Shown here: positions 1-7,439 of the stretch, one piece after another
Position numbering within the stretch: the first letter of the stretch is position 1
How the letters are laid out: every line of letters starts with the position of its first letter
Assembly: GCA_900542445.1 (NCBI GenBank)
Contig: UQNN01000009.1
Location: 40,183 to 104,182 of the forward strand
Direction of reading: 5' to 3'
DNA from: an uncultured Eubacteriales bacterium
GTDB lineage: Bacteria > Bacillota > Clostridia > Christensenellales > Aristaeellaceae
DNA: 64,000 nt
Program-made: the position numbers and the translations under genes
Notes under the pieces: model-generated
What the model saw: only the letters and a program-made list of their open reading frames with translations
The model's database searches: none
Told to the model about the DNA's origin: nothing

Positions 1-1
1 T

Positions 2-427
2 TGCGCGGACGCGCCGTATGAACACATCGTCGGCGTGCGCGGTGACACGCTGATCCGCGTCGGCGGCCCGCTGCGCGCGCAGCACATGACGATGGACGGA
101 CAGGCCGTCTTCCGCTTCGCCGTGACGACCATTCCCCAGTGCGTGAACGCGCTCGTCCAAAAAGCCGGAATCACCACCGACGACATCGATTGGGTCGTCT
201 GCCATCAGGCAAACGTGCGCATTCTGGACGCAAGCATCCGCCGTCTGGGCATGCCTGCCGAAAAGTTTTACCGCAACCTCGACCGTTACGCCAATACCAG
301 CGCGGCCAGCATCCCCCTTGCGCTGGATGAAATGCGCGAAAACGGCCTGTTGCAGCCCGGCCAAAAGATGATTCTCGTCGGCTTCGGCGGCGGTCTGACG
401 TGGGCGGGCGTGTATATGGAGGTCTGA
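2..427 (+). CDS. fabH: 3-oxoacyl-ACP synthase III, C-terminal part (FabH)
   Basis: The window opens inside this gene, so only about 141 C-terminal residues are present. FabH condenses acetyl-CoA with malonyl-ACP to start fatty-acid synthesis in the cytosol. The fragment shows the second half of the KAS III active site: the catalytic His in the VCHQAN motif and the catalytic Asn in RYANTSAAS, followed by the glycine-rich GFGGGLTWAG segment that closes the family fold. The Cys of the triad would lie upstream of the window. It ends one base before the fabD start codon, so the two are certainly co-transcribed and probably translationally coupled. Confidence 0.95.
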   Translation, partial: CADAPYEHIVGVRGDTLIRVGGPLRAQHMTMDGQAVFRFAVTTIPQCVNALVQKAGITTDDIDWVVCHQANVRILDASIRRLGMPAEKFYRNLDRYANTSAASIPLALDEMRENGLLQPGQKMILVGFGGGLTWAGVYMEV

Positions 428-428
428 C

Positions 429-1349
429 ATGAAAACCGCTTTTCTGTATGCCGGGCAGGGCAGTCAGCGCGTCGGCATGGGACGGGATCTTTACGCCGCG
501 TCGCCCGCCTTCCGCAAGGCATTCGACGCGGCAGAGCTGGATTTTGACCTGCATGCGCTCTGTTTTGACGGTCCTCAGGAGACGCTGAACCAGACGCAGT
601 ATACCCAGCCGTGCATGGTTGCGTTCGCCTGCGGCGTGACGGCGGCGCTGTTCGATGCGGGCATTCGTCCGGATTACGTTGCAGGACTGAGCCTCGGCGA
701 ATACAGCGCGCTGGAAGCCTCCGGCGTGTTCGCCGCGAAAGCCGCAATCGAACTGGCCGCCTATCGCGGTGCGGCAATGGCCAGCGCGAGCGAAGGCGTG
801 AGCAGCGCGATGACCGCCGTGCTCATGCTCGACCGCGAATCGCTGGCGCGCTGCTGCGAAGAGGCGGGCGGCATGGTGCGCATCTGCAACTACAACTGTC
901 CCGGACAGATTGTCATCGGCGGCGAAGCGGATGCCGTCGCCCGCGCGGGCGAACTGGCGAAAGCGGCGGGCGCACGCCGTCTTCTGCCCCTGCGCGTCAG
1001 CGGCCCGTTCCACACGCCGCTGATGCAGCCCGCCGCCAAAGCGCTGCACGAGCGCTTTAAGACCGAACCCTTCGGCGAAATGCAGATTCCCGTGCTCTTC
1101 AACTGTCTCGGTCAGGAAAAAGGGAGCGAGACCATCCCGTCGCTGTTGGAGCGGCAGGTCGTTTCCCCCGTCATGATGGAAGACACCCTCCGTGAGCTGG
1201 CACGTTTGGGCGTGGATACGTTCGTGGAAATCGGCCCCGGCACGGCGCTCAGCGGCTTTGTCCGCAAGACGCTCGGCGCATCGGTAAACTGTTACAATAT
1301 CGAAAACGTGGATGGGCTGGAAAAGACAGTGGACGCGCTGAAAGCGTAA
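429..1349 (+). CDS. fabD: Malonyl-CoA:ACP transacylase (FabD)
   Basis: 306 residues, the normal length. FabD moves malonyl from CoA to ACP, feeding the extension cycle and FabH. The N-terminal GQGSQ motif forms the oxyanion hole, the nucleophile is Ser88 in GLSLGEYS, and the catalytic His is His195 in SGPFHTPLM. The ATG lies one base after the fabH stop, indicating coupling. Many Clostridia continue with fabG, fabF and acpP; here the run ends with a hairpin and is followed by a convergent gene, so fabD appears to be the last gene of its operon. Confidence 0.97.
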   Translation: MKTAFLYAGQGSQRVGMGRDLYAASPAFRKAFDAAELDFDLHALCFDGPQETLNQTQYTQPCMVAFACGVTAALFDAGIRPDYVAGLSLGEYSALEASGVFAAKAAIELAAYRGAAMASASEGVSSAMTAVLMLDRESLARCCEEAGGMVRICNYNCPGQIVIGGEADAVARAGELAKAAGARRLLPLRVSGPFHTPLMQPAAKALHERFKTEPFGEMQIPVLFNCLGQEKGSETIPSLLERQVVSPVMMEDTLRELARLGVDTFVEIGPGTALSGFVRKTLGASVNCYNIENVDGLEKTVDALKA

Positions 1350-1378
1350 GAGCCGCCCGATTCACGCCACATACAAGC

Positions 1379-1426
1379 GCGCCGCCGACCCAGGCCAATG
1401 CCGGTCAGCGGCGCATTTATTCTTTT
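1379..1426 (+). terminator. Terminator after fabD
   Basis: GCGCCGC (1379-1385) pairs with GCGGCGC (1408-1414) and GACC with GGTC inside it, followed by a T-rich tail (ATTTATTCTTTT). It lies between the convergent fabD and ribokinase-like genes and may serve both directions weakly. Confidence 0.6.
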
Positions 1427-1443
1427 CGATGCAAAACGGCTGT

Positions 1444-2376
1444 TCATCCGCCGTAACGTGCCTGATAAAGCGCGTCGATTTCCGCCTTGCAAGGCATGGC
1501 TTTGGCCGTACCCGGCTTGGTGACGGAAAGCGCGCCGGTGCAGTTTCCATAGCGAACCGCGTCAAACAGCTCCATTCCGTTTGAAAGCGCGGTGGCAAAG
1601 CCGCCGTTAAACGCGTCGCCCGCGCCGGTGGTATCCACAACGTCCACAGCAATGCGGTCGATCAGCTCCTCGCGCGTTCCATCCGTGCAATATACGCCGT
1701 TTCCGCCGAGCGTGATGATCACGTTGCGCACGCCCTTATTCAAAAGTACCCGCGCCGCGCGGTGGGCGGATTCCAAATCGACCACTTCCACCCCGGTCAA
1801 CGCGGCCGCCTCCGTTTCATTGGGCGTCACGGTATCGACCATGGCCATCATTTCATCGGCTATTTTCTGAACCGGCGCCGGATTGAGAATGACGCGCACG
1901 CCGCTTTCATGGGCAATGCGAATCACATGTTCCAGCGCATCCACATTGATTTCCATTTGAACGAGCAGCACATCTGCCTGCTCGATCAGCGTCTGCTTGG
2001 CGCGGACATCCTCCGGTGTGATGTGGCTGCATGCGCCGTTGAGCACCATAATCATGTTCTGACCGCTCTGCTGATTGACCATAATCAGCGCTGCGCCGGT
2101 TTCACAGGTTTCATCCTCGATCCATTCGCCGGTATTCATGCCCTCCGCGGTATAAAAATCGCGCGCGGCGCGGCCAAACGCATCCCGTCCCAGTTTTGTG
2201 ACCAGCGTGACATCTCCGCCGGCGCGGAAAGCGGCGACCGCCTGATTGGAACCTTTGCCGCCCGGCCCCATTTGGAACGATGCGCCCAGCACCGTTTCCC
2301 CCGGCACCGGGAAACGCGTTCCCCGTCCGGTCAAATCCGTCACATAGCTGCCGAAAACGACAATGCGTCCGCCCAT
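1444..2376 (-). CDS. rbsK: PfkB-family sugar kinase, ribokinase-like
   Basis: 310 residues from the chosen ATG. Ribokinase phosphorylates ribose at O5 for entry into the pentose-phosphate pathway. Seen: N-terminal VFGSYVTDL strand, the PfkB signature 1 region GPGGKGSNQAVAA, and the C-terminal DTTGAGDAFNGG motif carrying the catalytic Asp and anion hole. An upstream ATG (2427) would add 17 basic residues not typical of the family, whereas the ATG at 2376 begins directly at the first beta strand and is preceded by AAAGGGCGG. No ribose transporter or rbsD lies nearby, so the exact sugar is an inference from overall similarity to ribokinases. Confidence 0.85.
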   Translation of the reverse strand: MGGRIVVFGSYVTDLTGRGTRFPVPGETVLGASFQMGPGGKGSNQAVAAFRAGGDVTLVTKLGRDAFGRAARDFYTAEGMNTGEWIEDETCETGAALIMVNQQSGQNMIMVLNGACSHITPEDVRAKQTLIEQADVLLVQMEINVDALEHVIRIAHESGVRVILNPAPVQKIADEMMAMVDTVTPNETEAAALTGVEVVDLESAHRAARVLLNKGVRNVIITLGGNGVYCTDGTREELIDRIAVDVVDTTGAGDAFNGGFATALSNGMELFDAVRYGNCTGALSVTKPGTAKAMPCKAEIDALYQARYGG

Positions 2377-2441
2377 TTGAATCCGCCCTTTCACCCGTTT
2401 AAATCTGTTTTGTCGTTCATGCTTCATCGCCTTGAGTTTTC

Positions 2442-2470
2442 ATTGTAGCGTCAACAGCCGGAAAAAGCAA
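2442..2470 (-). promoter_or_regulatory. Probable sigma-A promoter for the ribokinase-like gene
   Basis: Reading the minus strand, TTGCTT (2470-2465) is followed after 17 bases by TACAAT (2447-2442), about 65 bases upstream of the chosen start. Confidence 0.5.
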
Positions 2471-2493
2471 GACAAAAATACGCGGCAGGCATA

Positions 2494-2529
2494 CAAAAAG
2501 GATCGCTTCGTTTCAAACTCGGCGATCCT
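2494..2529 (-). terminator. Terminator after yhbY
   Basis: On the minus strand AGGATCGC pairs with GCGATCCT around a long loop and is followed directly by TTTTTG. It ends the yhbY transcript just upstream of the ribokinase promoter. Confidence 0.65.
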
Positions 2530-2546
2530 CCGCTTGTTTTCGGTTT

Positions 2547-2834
2547 TTACGGCAATACGATCTTCGGGTCTTTCTCTCTGGCCCGATAGATCACGAAACG
2601 GTTGCCGATGCACTGCACCGGCTCGGCGTTCGTGCCCTCGCAGAGGGCGGCGATCGCGTCGCGGGCGGTCATCGGGCTGTTCTGCAAAACGGTGCCCTTA
2701 ATCAGTTCCCGCGCTTCAAGCGCGTCGGAAGCCTGCTTCACCATATTTTCATTCACGCCATCCTTGCCGACATGGATAATCGGCTCCATGGTATTGGCCA
2801 AGCCGCGCAGATACGCGCGCTGTTTACTCGTCAT
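2547..2834 (-). CDS. yhbY: YhbY-family CRM-domain RNA-binding protein
   Basis: 95 residues, a stand-alone CRM (CRS1/YhbY) domain. The family binds 23S rRNA precursors and associates with the assembling large ribosomal subunit. The sequence shows the expected N-terminal TSKQRAYLRGLAN helix, the HVGKDGV loop (the GxxG-like RNA-binding loop), and the C-terminal IGNRFVIYR strand. It lies downstream of obg on the same strand, separated by about 135 bases of dispersed repeat; obg-yhbY linkage is common in Firmicutes and fits a shared role in 50S assembly. Confidence 0.92.
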   Translation of the reverse strand: MTSKQRAYLRGLANTMEPIIHVGKDGVNENMVKQASDALEARELIKGTVLQNSPMTARDAIAALCEGTNAEPVQCIGNRFVIYRAREKDPKIVLP

Positions 2835-2855
2835 AAGTTATCCTTTCTTTTCTCC

Positions 2856-2966
2856 TTCAGTCAGCTTCGCTGACAGCTTCCTCTGAGAGGGAGCCCTTTC
2901 ATGCGTTAATCCGACACCATGCCTCCCTCTTTGAGGGAGGTGGCGCGGCGAAGCCGTGACGGAAGG
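2856..2966. repeat. Dispersed intergenic repeat, CCTCCCTC/GAGGGAGG type
   Basis: Two back-to-back copies of the same small element: CAGTCAGCTTCGCTGACAG plus a CTCTGAGAGGGAG stem on the left, and GCCTCCCTC-tt-GAGGGAGG followed by GCGGCGAAGCCGTGACGGA on the right. The same word (GTGACGGA next to a GCGAAGGC-like stem) recurs near 15953-16085, 18980-19022 and 63876-63914 in this window. Confidence 0.6.
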
Positions 2967-2970
2967 CGTT

Positions 2971-4230
2971 TTACTCCACAAAGTCAAATTCCATCTCGCC
3001 GATGATCACGCTGTCGCCTTCCTTCGCGCCGGCTGCGCGCAGCGCGTCGATCACGCCGCGGCTGCGCAGGGTGCGGTGGAAATAATTCAGCGATTCCTGA
3101 TCGGTGAAGTTGACCGAATCGATGAGCTGCTCCATTGCCGGGCCGGAAACGATGTAATAGCCGCCGTCCTTCTCGATGGTGAACGGCGCCTGCTCGACCG
3201 TCTCGACCGGCAGTTCTTCCTCAAAGACGCGCCTGTCCGGCAGAGTCGGCAGAATGCGCACAATCGCGCCCATCAGCGCGTCGAAGCCCTGCTGCGTCGC
3301 GGCGGAAACCGGATAAACCTCAATGTCCGTACCCTTGAGATGCTTCTTCAGACGCTCAAGATTCTCTTCCGCGCCCGGCAGATCCATCTTGTTGGCGGCG
3401 ACAATCTGCGGCCGTTCGGCCAGATCGCCATAGGCGACCAGCTCATCGCAGATATGCTCGAAATCCTCAATCGGATCGCGGCCTTCGCTGCCCGCAATAT
3501 CCACCACATGCACCAGCAGGCGCGTGCGCTCCACGTGGCGCAGGAAACGGATGCCCAGCCCCACGCCTTCGCTCGCGCCCTCCACCAGACCGGGAATATC
3601 CGCCATGACGAAATCCATGCCGTACTGGCGGCAAATACCCAGATTCGGGGCCAGCGTAGTGAAGTGATAGTTCGCAATCTTCGGCCTGGCTGCCGTCACG
3701 ACAGAGAGAATCGTGCTCTTGCCGACATTCGGATAGCCGACAAGACCGACGTCCGCAATGCTCTTGAGTTCCAGTTCAAACTCGGTCATTTCGCACTTCT
3801 GCCCCGGCTTGGCGAAATTCGGCGCCTGGCGGGTCGGCGTGGCGAAATGCGCGTTGCCCCAGCCGCCGCGGCCGCCGTGAAGCAGCACATGGCGCTGACC
3901 GGCCTCGTGCATGTCGGCCACCAGACGGCCGTCCGAGACCAGCCGCACCGTCGTGCCCACCGGCACCTTGATGACAAGCTCTTTGGCGCTCTTGCCGCGG
4001 CACAGGGCCGCCGCGCCGTTTTCGCCGTTATCCGCCGTATACTTGCGCTTATAACGGAAATCCATCAGCGTGTGCATATTCGGATCGGCCAGCAGCACGA
4101 TGTCGCCGCCGTTTCCGCCGTCGCCGCCGTCCGGGCCGCCGTTCTGCACAAACTTTTCGCGATGGAAAGAGACCGCGCCATTGCCGCCGTTTCCGGCCTT
4201 GGCGGTGATTTTAACCTGATCGACAAACAT
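2971..4230 (-). CDS. obg: Obg/CgtA ribosome-assembly GTPase
   Basis: 419 residues with the full three-domain layout: glycine-rich Obg fold (about 1-158, for example GGNGGDIVLL and GGRGGWGNAHF), a GTPase domain with P-loop GYPNVGKST, DIPG (G3) and NKMD (G4), and a C-terminal OCT domain (about 340-419) as in other Firmicutes. Obg acts late in 50S maturation and in stress and sporulation signalling. The start at 4230 gives the family-typical MFVDQVKI. A strong promoter lies 64-92 bases upstream. It is divergent from rpsF. Confidence 0.97.
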   Translation of the reverse strand: MFVDQVKITAKAGNGGNGAVSFHREKFVQNGGPDGGDGGNGGDIVLLADPNMHTLMDFRYKRKYTADNGENGAAALCRGKSAKELVIKVPVGTTVRLVSDGRLVADMHEAGQRHVLLHGGRGGWGNAHFATPTRQAPNFAKPGQKCEMTEFELELKSIADVGLVGYPNVGKSTILSVVTAARPKIANYHFTTLAPNLGICRQYGMDFVMADIPGLVEGASEGVGLGIRFLRHVERTRLLVHVVDIAGSEGRDPIEDFEHICDELVAYGDLAERPQIVAANKMDLPGAEENLERLKKHLKGTDIEVYPVSAATQQGFDALMGAIVRILPTLPDRRVFEEELPVETVEQAPFTIEKDGGYYIVSGPAMEQLIDSVNFTDQESLNYFHRTLRSRGVIDALRAAGAKEGDSVIIGEMEFDFVE

Positions 4231-4293
4231 AGTTTTCTTTTACTTTCCTTACCTTCAAACCCCATGGGTCAGTTGAAACAGACTATCCGTGCA

Positions 4294-4322
4294 ATTATAA
4301 CCGTAATCCCTTGGTTCGTCAA
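4294..4322 (-). promoter_or_regulatory. Promoter of obg
   Basis: Minus strand: TTGACG (4322-4317), 17-base spacer, TATAAT (4299-4294). It faces away from the rpsF promoter at 4426-4454. Confidence 0.75.
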
Positions 4323-4425
4323 GGGTTTTATCCGCGCTTTGCGCCGATTGGCATGGCTTTGGCGCGCAAATCGCCCCTTTTTCTCATTTTTGCGCCGTTT
4401 CGGGAAAAAAATGCGGGGAAAGCCC

Positions 4426-4454
4426 TTGCTTTTTCGCGATTTCTGTGCTATCAT
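4426..4454 (+). promoter_or_regulatory. Promoter of rpsF-ssb-rpsR
   Basis: TTGCTT (4426-4431), exact 17-base spacer, TATCAT (4449-4454). Predicted transcription start is near 4461, exactly at the beginning of the structured leader described next. Confidence 0.75.
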
Positions 4455-4460
4455 ACACAA

Positions 4461-4500
4461 CTGGCACATCCTTGTTCTGCATGGAACATTGCAGAGCCAG
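4461..4500 (+). promoter_or_regulatory. Candidate S6:S18 ribosomal-protein leader (autoregulatory RNA)
   Basis: The leader folds as an outer helix CTGGC/GCCAG (4461-4465 with 4496-4500), a 10-base one-sided bulge ACATCCTTGT, and an inner helix TCTGCA/TGCAGA (4476-4481 with 4490-4495) with an 8-base loop. Known rpsF leaders in bacteria bind the S6:S18 complex through a hairpin with a large bulge containing a CC sequence next to a stem, and shut off translation. Shape and position match; the identity of the conserved bases is inferred. Confidence 0.5.
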
Positions 4501-4524
4501 AGTCCAAAAGGAGGTGAAAGGATC

Positions 4525-4899
4525 ATGAATAAGTACGAACTGATCTACATCATTGATACCGCCGTCGAGGAGACCGCCCGCAAGGAGCTCATCGAGAAGT
4601 TCAACGGTATCATCGCTGCCAACGGCGGCGAGGTTGTCAAGGTTGAGGAGTGGGGCAAGCGTCGTCTGGCCTACGCTATCGACTACAAGACCGAAGGTTA
4701 TTACGTGTATGTCGCTTTCAACGGCGCTTCCGAGCTGCCCAAGGAGCTCTCCCGTAATCTCGGCATCAACGAGAACGTCATCCGTTCTCAGATCGTCAAG
4801 CTGCTTGAAAAGAAGAGCAGCGTGAAGCCGCGTCCGGTTCGCGTCGCTCCGGTGAGCGAGGAGACCCCGGCCGAGGCCGCTCCCGCCGAGCAGGCGTAA
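4525..4899 (+). CDS. rpsF: 30S ribosomal protein S6
   Basis: 124 residues. S6 binds S18 and helix 23 of 16S rRNA in the platform of the small subunit. The start ATG at 4525 is preceded by an ideal AAAGGAGGTGA site. The sequence has the family beta-alpha-beta fold: KYELIYIIDT at the N terminus, VVKVEEWGKRRLAYAI in the centre and YYVYVAF. The C-terminal tail (about residues 100-124) is Pro/Ala/Glu-rich, an extension frequent in S6. A much longer open frame extends upstream through the antisense of obg but has no support as coding sequence. Confidence 0.97.
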   Translation: MNKYELIYIIDTAVEETARKELIEKFNGIIAANGGEVVKVEEWGKRRLAYAIDYKTEGYYVYVAFNGASELPKELSRNLGINENVIRSQIVKLLEKKSSVKPRPVRVAPVSEETPAEAAPAEQA

Positions 4900-4954
4900 G
4901 CGAAACATCGCCAACTGAGCGAAGCCATTCGCAAAGCAAGAGGAAACAGAGTAT

Positions 4955-5413
4955 ATGAACAAGGTTTTTCTGATCGGCAATTTGACCCGCGACCCTGAGA
5001 TGAGATCCACCCAGTCCGGCGTTTCGGTTTGCAACTTCAGCATTGCGGTCAACCGCCGCTTTCGCAACGCGCAGACCGGCCAGCAGGAGACGGATTTCCT
5101 GAACATCGTCGCGTGGCGTCAGCTTGCCGAACTCTGCGGCCGTTATCTGACCAAGGGAAGCAAGGTGGCCGTCACCGGTTCCATCCAGACCCGCACCTAC
5201 GAAGCGCAGGACGGTAGCAAGCGCAGCGCGTTTGATATCGTCGCCGACGAGGTCGAGTTCCTTCCCTCTGCCAATCGGGCTAACGGCGCCCCTTCCGGCG
5301 ATTATCACCAAGCCCCTGCCGCCCCCGCCGCCGCGCCGCGCGCACAGGCTCCGGCCTATGCCCCCGCAGATGCCGGGTTCACGCAGGTGGATGACGATGA
5401 ACTGCCCTTCTAA
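4955..5413 (+). CDS. ssb: Single-stranded DNA-binding protein SSB
   Basis: 152 residues: an N-terminal OB fold (about 1-105) starting MNKVFLIGNLTRDPEM with the WRQLAELCGRYLTKGSKVAV region, a Pro/Ala-rich flexible linker (about 106-143), and the acidic tip DDDELPF, which docks partner proteins such as RecG, PriA and RecO. It protects ssDNA during replication and repair. It sits between rpsF and rpsR as in most bacteria, 55 bases after rpsF, with an AAGAGGAAACAG ribosome site. Confidence 0.97.
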   Translation: MNKVFLIGNLTRDPEMRSTQSGVSVCNFSIAVNRRFRNAQTGQQETDFLNIVAWRQLAELCGRYLTKGSKVAVTGSIQTRTYEAQDGSKRSAFDIVADEVEFLPSANRANGAPSGDYHQAPAAPAAAPRAQAPAYAPADAGFTQVDDDELPF

Positions 5414-5466
5414 TTCCGAGATGAATTTGTTGAACCGGCCCTGCCGGTGACGAAAGGAGAACTTCC

Positions 5467-5727
5467 ATGTCTGAAGATCGTGGAGCACGCCGTCCGCGCG
5501 GCCGTAAGCCGCGCCGCAAGGTTTGTGCGTTCTGTGTCGATAAGATCGAATACATCGACTACAAGGAGTTCCGTGATGTGAACTCCCGTATGCGCCGCAA
5601 CATCAACGAGCGTGGCAAGATCATGCCCCGCCGTATGAGCGGCAACTGCGCCAAGCATCAGCGTCAGCTGTCTGAGGCCATCAAGCGCGCCCGTGCCATC
5701 GCGCTGCTGCCCTACACTGCTGAGTAA
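5467..5727 (+). CDS. rpsR: 30S ribosomal protein S18
   Basis: 86 residues with a basic N-terminal arm and the S18 core (YIDYKEFRDVNSRM...GKIMPRR). It retains cysteines (CAFC near 20-23 and GNCAKH near 60), the metal-binding or C+ form of S18. S18 pairs with S6 on the 30S platform. ATG at 5467 follows GAAAGGAGAACTTCC. Last gene of the rpsF operon, followed by an intrinsic terminator. Confidence 0.97.
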   Translation: MSEDRGARRPRGRKPRRKVCAFCVDKIEYIDYKEFRDVNSRMRRNINERGKIMPRRMSGNCAKHQRQLSEAIKRARAIALLPYTAE

Positions 5728-5745
5728 GAAGCAAAGCGAAATCAG

Positions 5746-5773
5746 GCGTTCCTCGCAAGAGGGACGCTTTTTT
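5746..5773 (+). terminator. Terminator of the rpsF-ssb-rpsR operon
   Basis: GCGTTCCTC (5746-5754), loop GCAA, GAGGGACGC (5759-5767), then six T. One G-U pair in a nine-base-pair stem. Confidence 0.9.
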
Positions 5774-5805
5774 GTCGCTTTGCTTTTCTTTTGTTTTCAT
5801 GTAAA

Positions 5806-5834
5806 ACAAGAAAGCGGGCTATGCCCGCTTTCTT
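5806..5834 (-). terminator. Terminator of the NSS symporter gene
   Basis: Perfect twelve-base-pair stem (arms AAGAAAGCGGGC and GCCCGCTTTCTT) around a three-base loop just past the stop codon of the minus-strand symporter gene; on the minus strand it runs into TTGTTTT. Confidence 0.75.
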
Positions 5835-5840
5835 GGAGGC

Positions 5841-7220
5841 TTAAATCAACCCCTGAACGATAATCACGACAATCAGAATCGGCAGAACGAATTGCAGCAG
5901 CGGCTTCAGCGTGCGCGGCAGGCAAATGCCCTTGCCCGCGTTCGCTTCTTCCAGATATTTGTCAAAGCCCCAGCCCCACTTCGTTACGCAGAAGAGCAGA
6001 TAAATCAGGCTGCCAATCGGGAGCAGCAGATTGGAAACCATGAAATCCTCCCCGTCCAGCACGGTACTGCCTGCGCCAAGCGGCTGGAAACCGCTCCACA
6101 GGTTGAACCCCAGCACGCACGGCACGCTGGCCAGCAGGATAAATACCGCGCCGACAACGCACGCGCGGCGGCGGTTCATGCGGAACAACTCCATCATGCT
6201 GGCAATGATGTTTTCAAACACGGCGACGACCGTCGTGAAGCTCGCAAACGTCATGAACAGGAAGAACAGCATTCCCCACACGCGGCCGCCCGCCATGCCG
6301 GTGAAGACATTGGGCAGGGTGATGAAAATCAGGCTCGGCCCGGCATCCGGAGAGACGCCGTAGGAAAAACAGGCGGGGAAAATAATCAGCCCCGCGCTGA
6401 TGGCCACAAACGTATCCAGCGCGCAGATGCGCACGGCTTCGCTGGTCAGCGTGTTTTCGCGGCTCATATAACTGCCGAAAATCTCCATCGCGCCAATGCC
6501 GAGGCTGAGCGTGAAGAACGCCTGATTCATGGCCGATCCGATCACGCTGCCGATTCCCTGCTCCATCGCGCGCCCCCAGTCGGGCAGCAGAAAAAACGCC
6601 AATCCCTCTTTTGCGCCGGAAAGTGTGAAGCTATGCACGGCCAACACGGCAATGAGCACAATCAGCGCGCACATCATCGCCTTGGTGATGCGCTCCACGC
6701 CGTTTTGCAGGCCAAAGCTGCAAATGGCGAAGCCAAGCACAACGGTCAGCGCCATGTAGCCGCCCATTTCGCCGGGGCTGGCAAGCATCTGCCCAAACAC
6801 GCCGGAAACCGCATCGCCGTTCAGGCCGCTGAATGTGCCGGTCAGGAATTTGACGAAATAGCTGAGCATCCATCCGCTGACGGTTGTGTAATACATCATC
6901 AGCATGCAGCAGCCCAGCAGGCACAGATAGCCGTGCAGATGCCACTTCGCGCCCTTCTTTTCCAGCGCGCGATAGGCCTGTGTCGCTGTGCCGCGGCCCG
7001 CGCGTCCGACAGCCAACTCCATTGTCAGCACAGGAACGCCCATCGCCAGCAGAAAAATCAGGTAGAACAGCACGAACACGCCGCCGCCGCTCTGGCCCGC
7101 GACCGTCGGGAAGCGCCACACGTTGCCGATGCCGATGGCGCAGCCCGCGCTGACGAGAAGAAAGCCCAATCGGGAAGTGAAGCTCTCCCTTTTGGGCGCC
7201 GGATTTTCATTCAAACTCAC
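5841..7220 (-). CDS. Neurotransmitter:sodium symporter (NSS) family transporter
   Basis: 459 residues with about 11-12 hydrophobic segments, the normal bacterial NSS size (LeuT, MhsT, TnaT). The family couples sodium entry to uptake of amino acids or related amines. The first transmembrane helix carries the unwound sodium/substrate site in SAGCAIGIGNVWRFP, followed by GGGVFVLFYLIFLLAMGVPVL and the conserved ELAVGRAGRG loop. Substrate cannot be told from sequence; bacterial members mostly carry hydrophobic or aromatic amino acids. Its promoter lies about 190 bases upstream, and a block of palindromic repeats occupies the leader between them. Confidence 0.92.
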   Translation of the reverse strand: MSLNENPAPKRESFTSRLGFLLVSAGCAIGIGNVWRFPTVAGQSGGGVFVLFYLIFLLAMGVPVLTMELAVGRAGRGTATQAYRALEKKGAKWHLHGYLCLLGCCMLMMYYTTVSGWMLSYFVKFLTGTFSGLNGDAVSGVFGQMLASPGEMGGYMALTVVLGFAICSFGLQNGVERITKAMMCALIVLIAVLAVHSFTLSGAKEGLAFFLLPDWGRAMEQGIGSVIGSAMNQAFFTLSLGIGAMEIFGSYMSRENTLTSEAVRICALDTFVAISAGLIIFPACFSYGVSPDAGPSLIFITLPNVFTGMAGGRVWGMLFFLFMTFASFTTVVAVFENIIASMMELFRMNRRRACVVGAVFILLASVPCVLGFNLWSGFQPLGAGSTVLDGEDFMVSNLLLPIGSLIYLLFCVTKWGWGFDKYLEEANAGKGICLPRTLKPLLQFVLPILIVVIIVQGLI

Positions 7221-7255
7221 AACAAACCCCTCTTTTGCTTTTTAGAAAGAAGACG

Positions 7256-7390
7256 TTGAGGCTCCGCCTCAAACTCCGGCAGGAACCTGAGGTTCCTGCA
7301 CTTCCCGTTTTTTATGGATTGCAACGCAATCCATAAAGGTAAGGGTGCAGGGAAATTATTTCCCTGCCAGGGTTTGGGACAGAGTCCCAA
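7256..7390. repeat. Palindromic mosaic repeat in the NSS leader (five modules)
   Basis: Five consecutive inverted repeats: TTGAGGC-tcc-GCCTCAA (7256-7272); a 21-base palindrome with arm GCAGGAACCT (7279-7299); ATGGATTGC-aac-GCAATCCAT (7314-7334); a 21-base palindrome with arm GCAGGGAAAT (7347-7367); TTGGGAC-aga-GTCCCAA (7374-7390). Copies of the same module types recur at six or more other places in this window. Confidence 0.9.
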
Positions 7391-7410
7391 TCGTCCTCCC
7401 CGTATTTTTG

Positions 7411-7439
7411 AGTATCGCACGCCGCTCTTCGAATGTCAA
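7411..7439 (-). promoter_or_regulatory. Promoter of the NSS symporter gene
   Basis: Minus strand: TTGACA (7439-7434), 17-base spacer, GATACT (7416-7411). The -35 box overlaps the stop codon of the upstream dacF-like gene. Confidence 0.65.

Noticed and set aside
2956..4899. Long plus-strand frame of 647 codons joining the antisense of obg to rpsF
   Set aside because: The first 1.5 kb is the exact antisense of obg, with His/Arg/Ala-biased composition, and only the last 124 codons after a strong ribosome site match S6.
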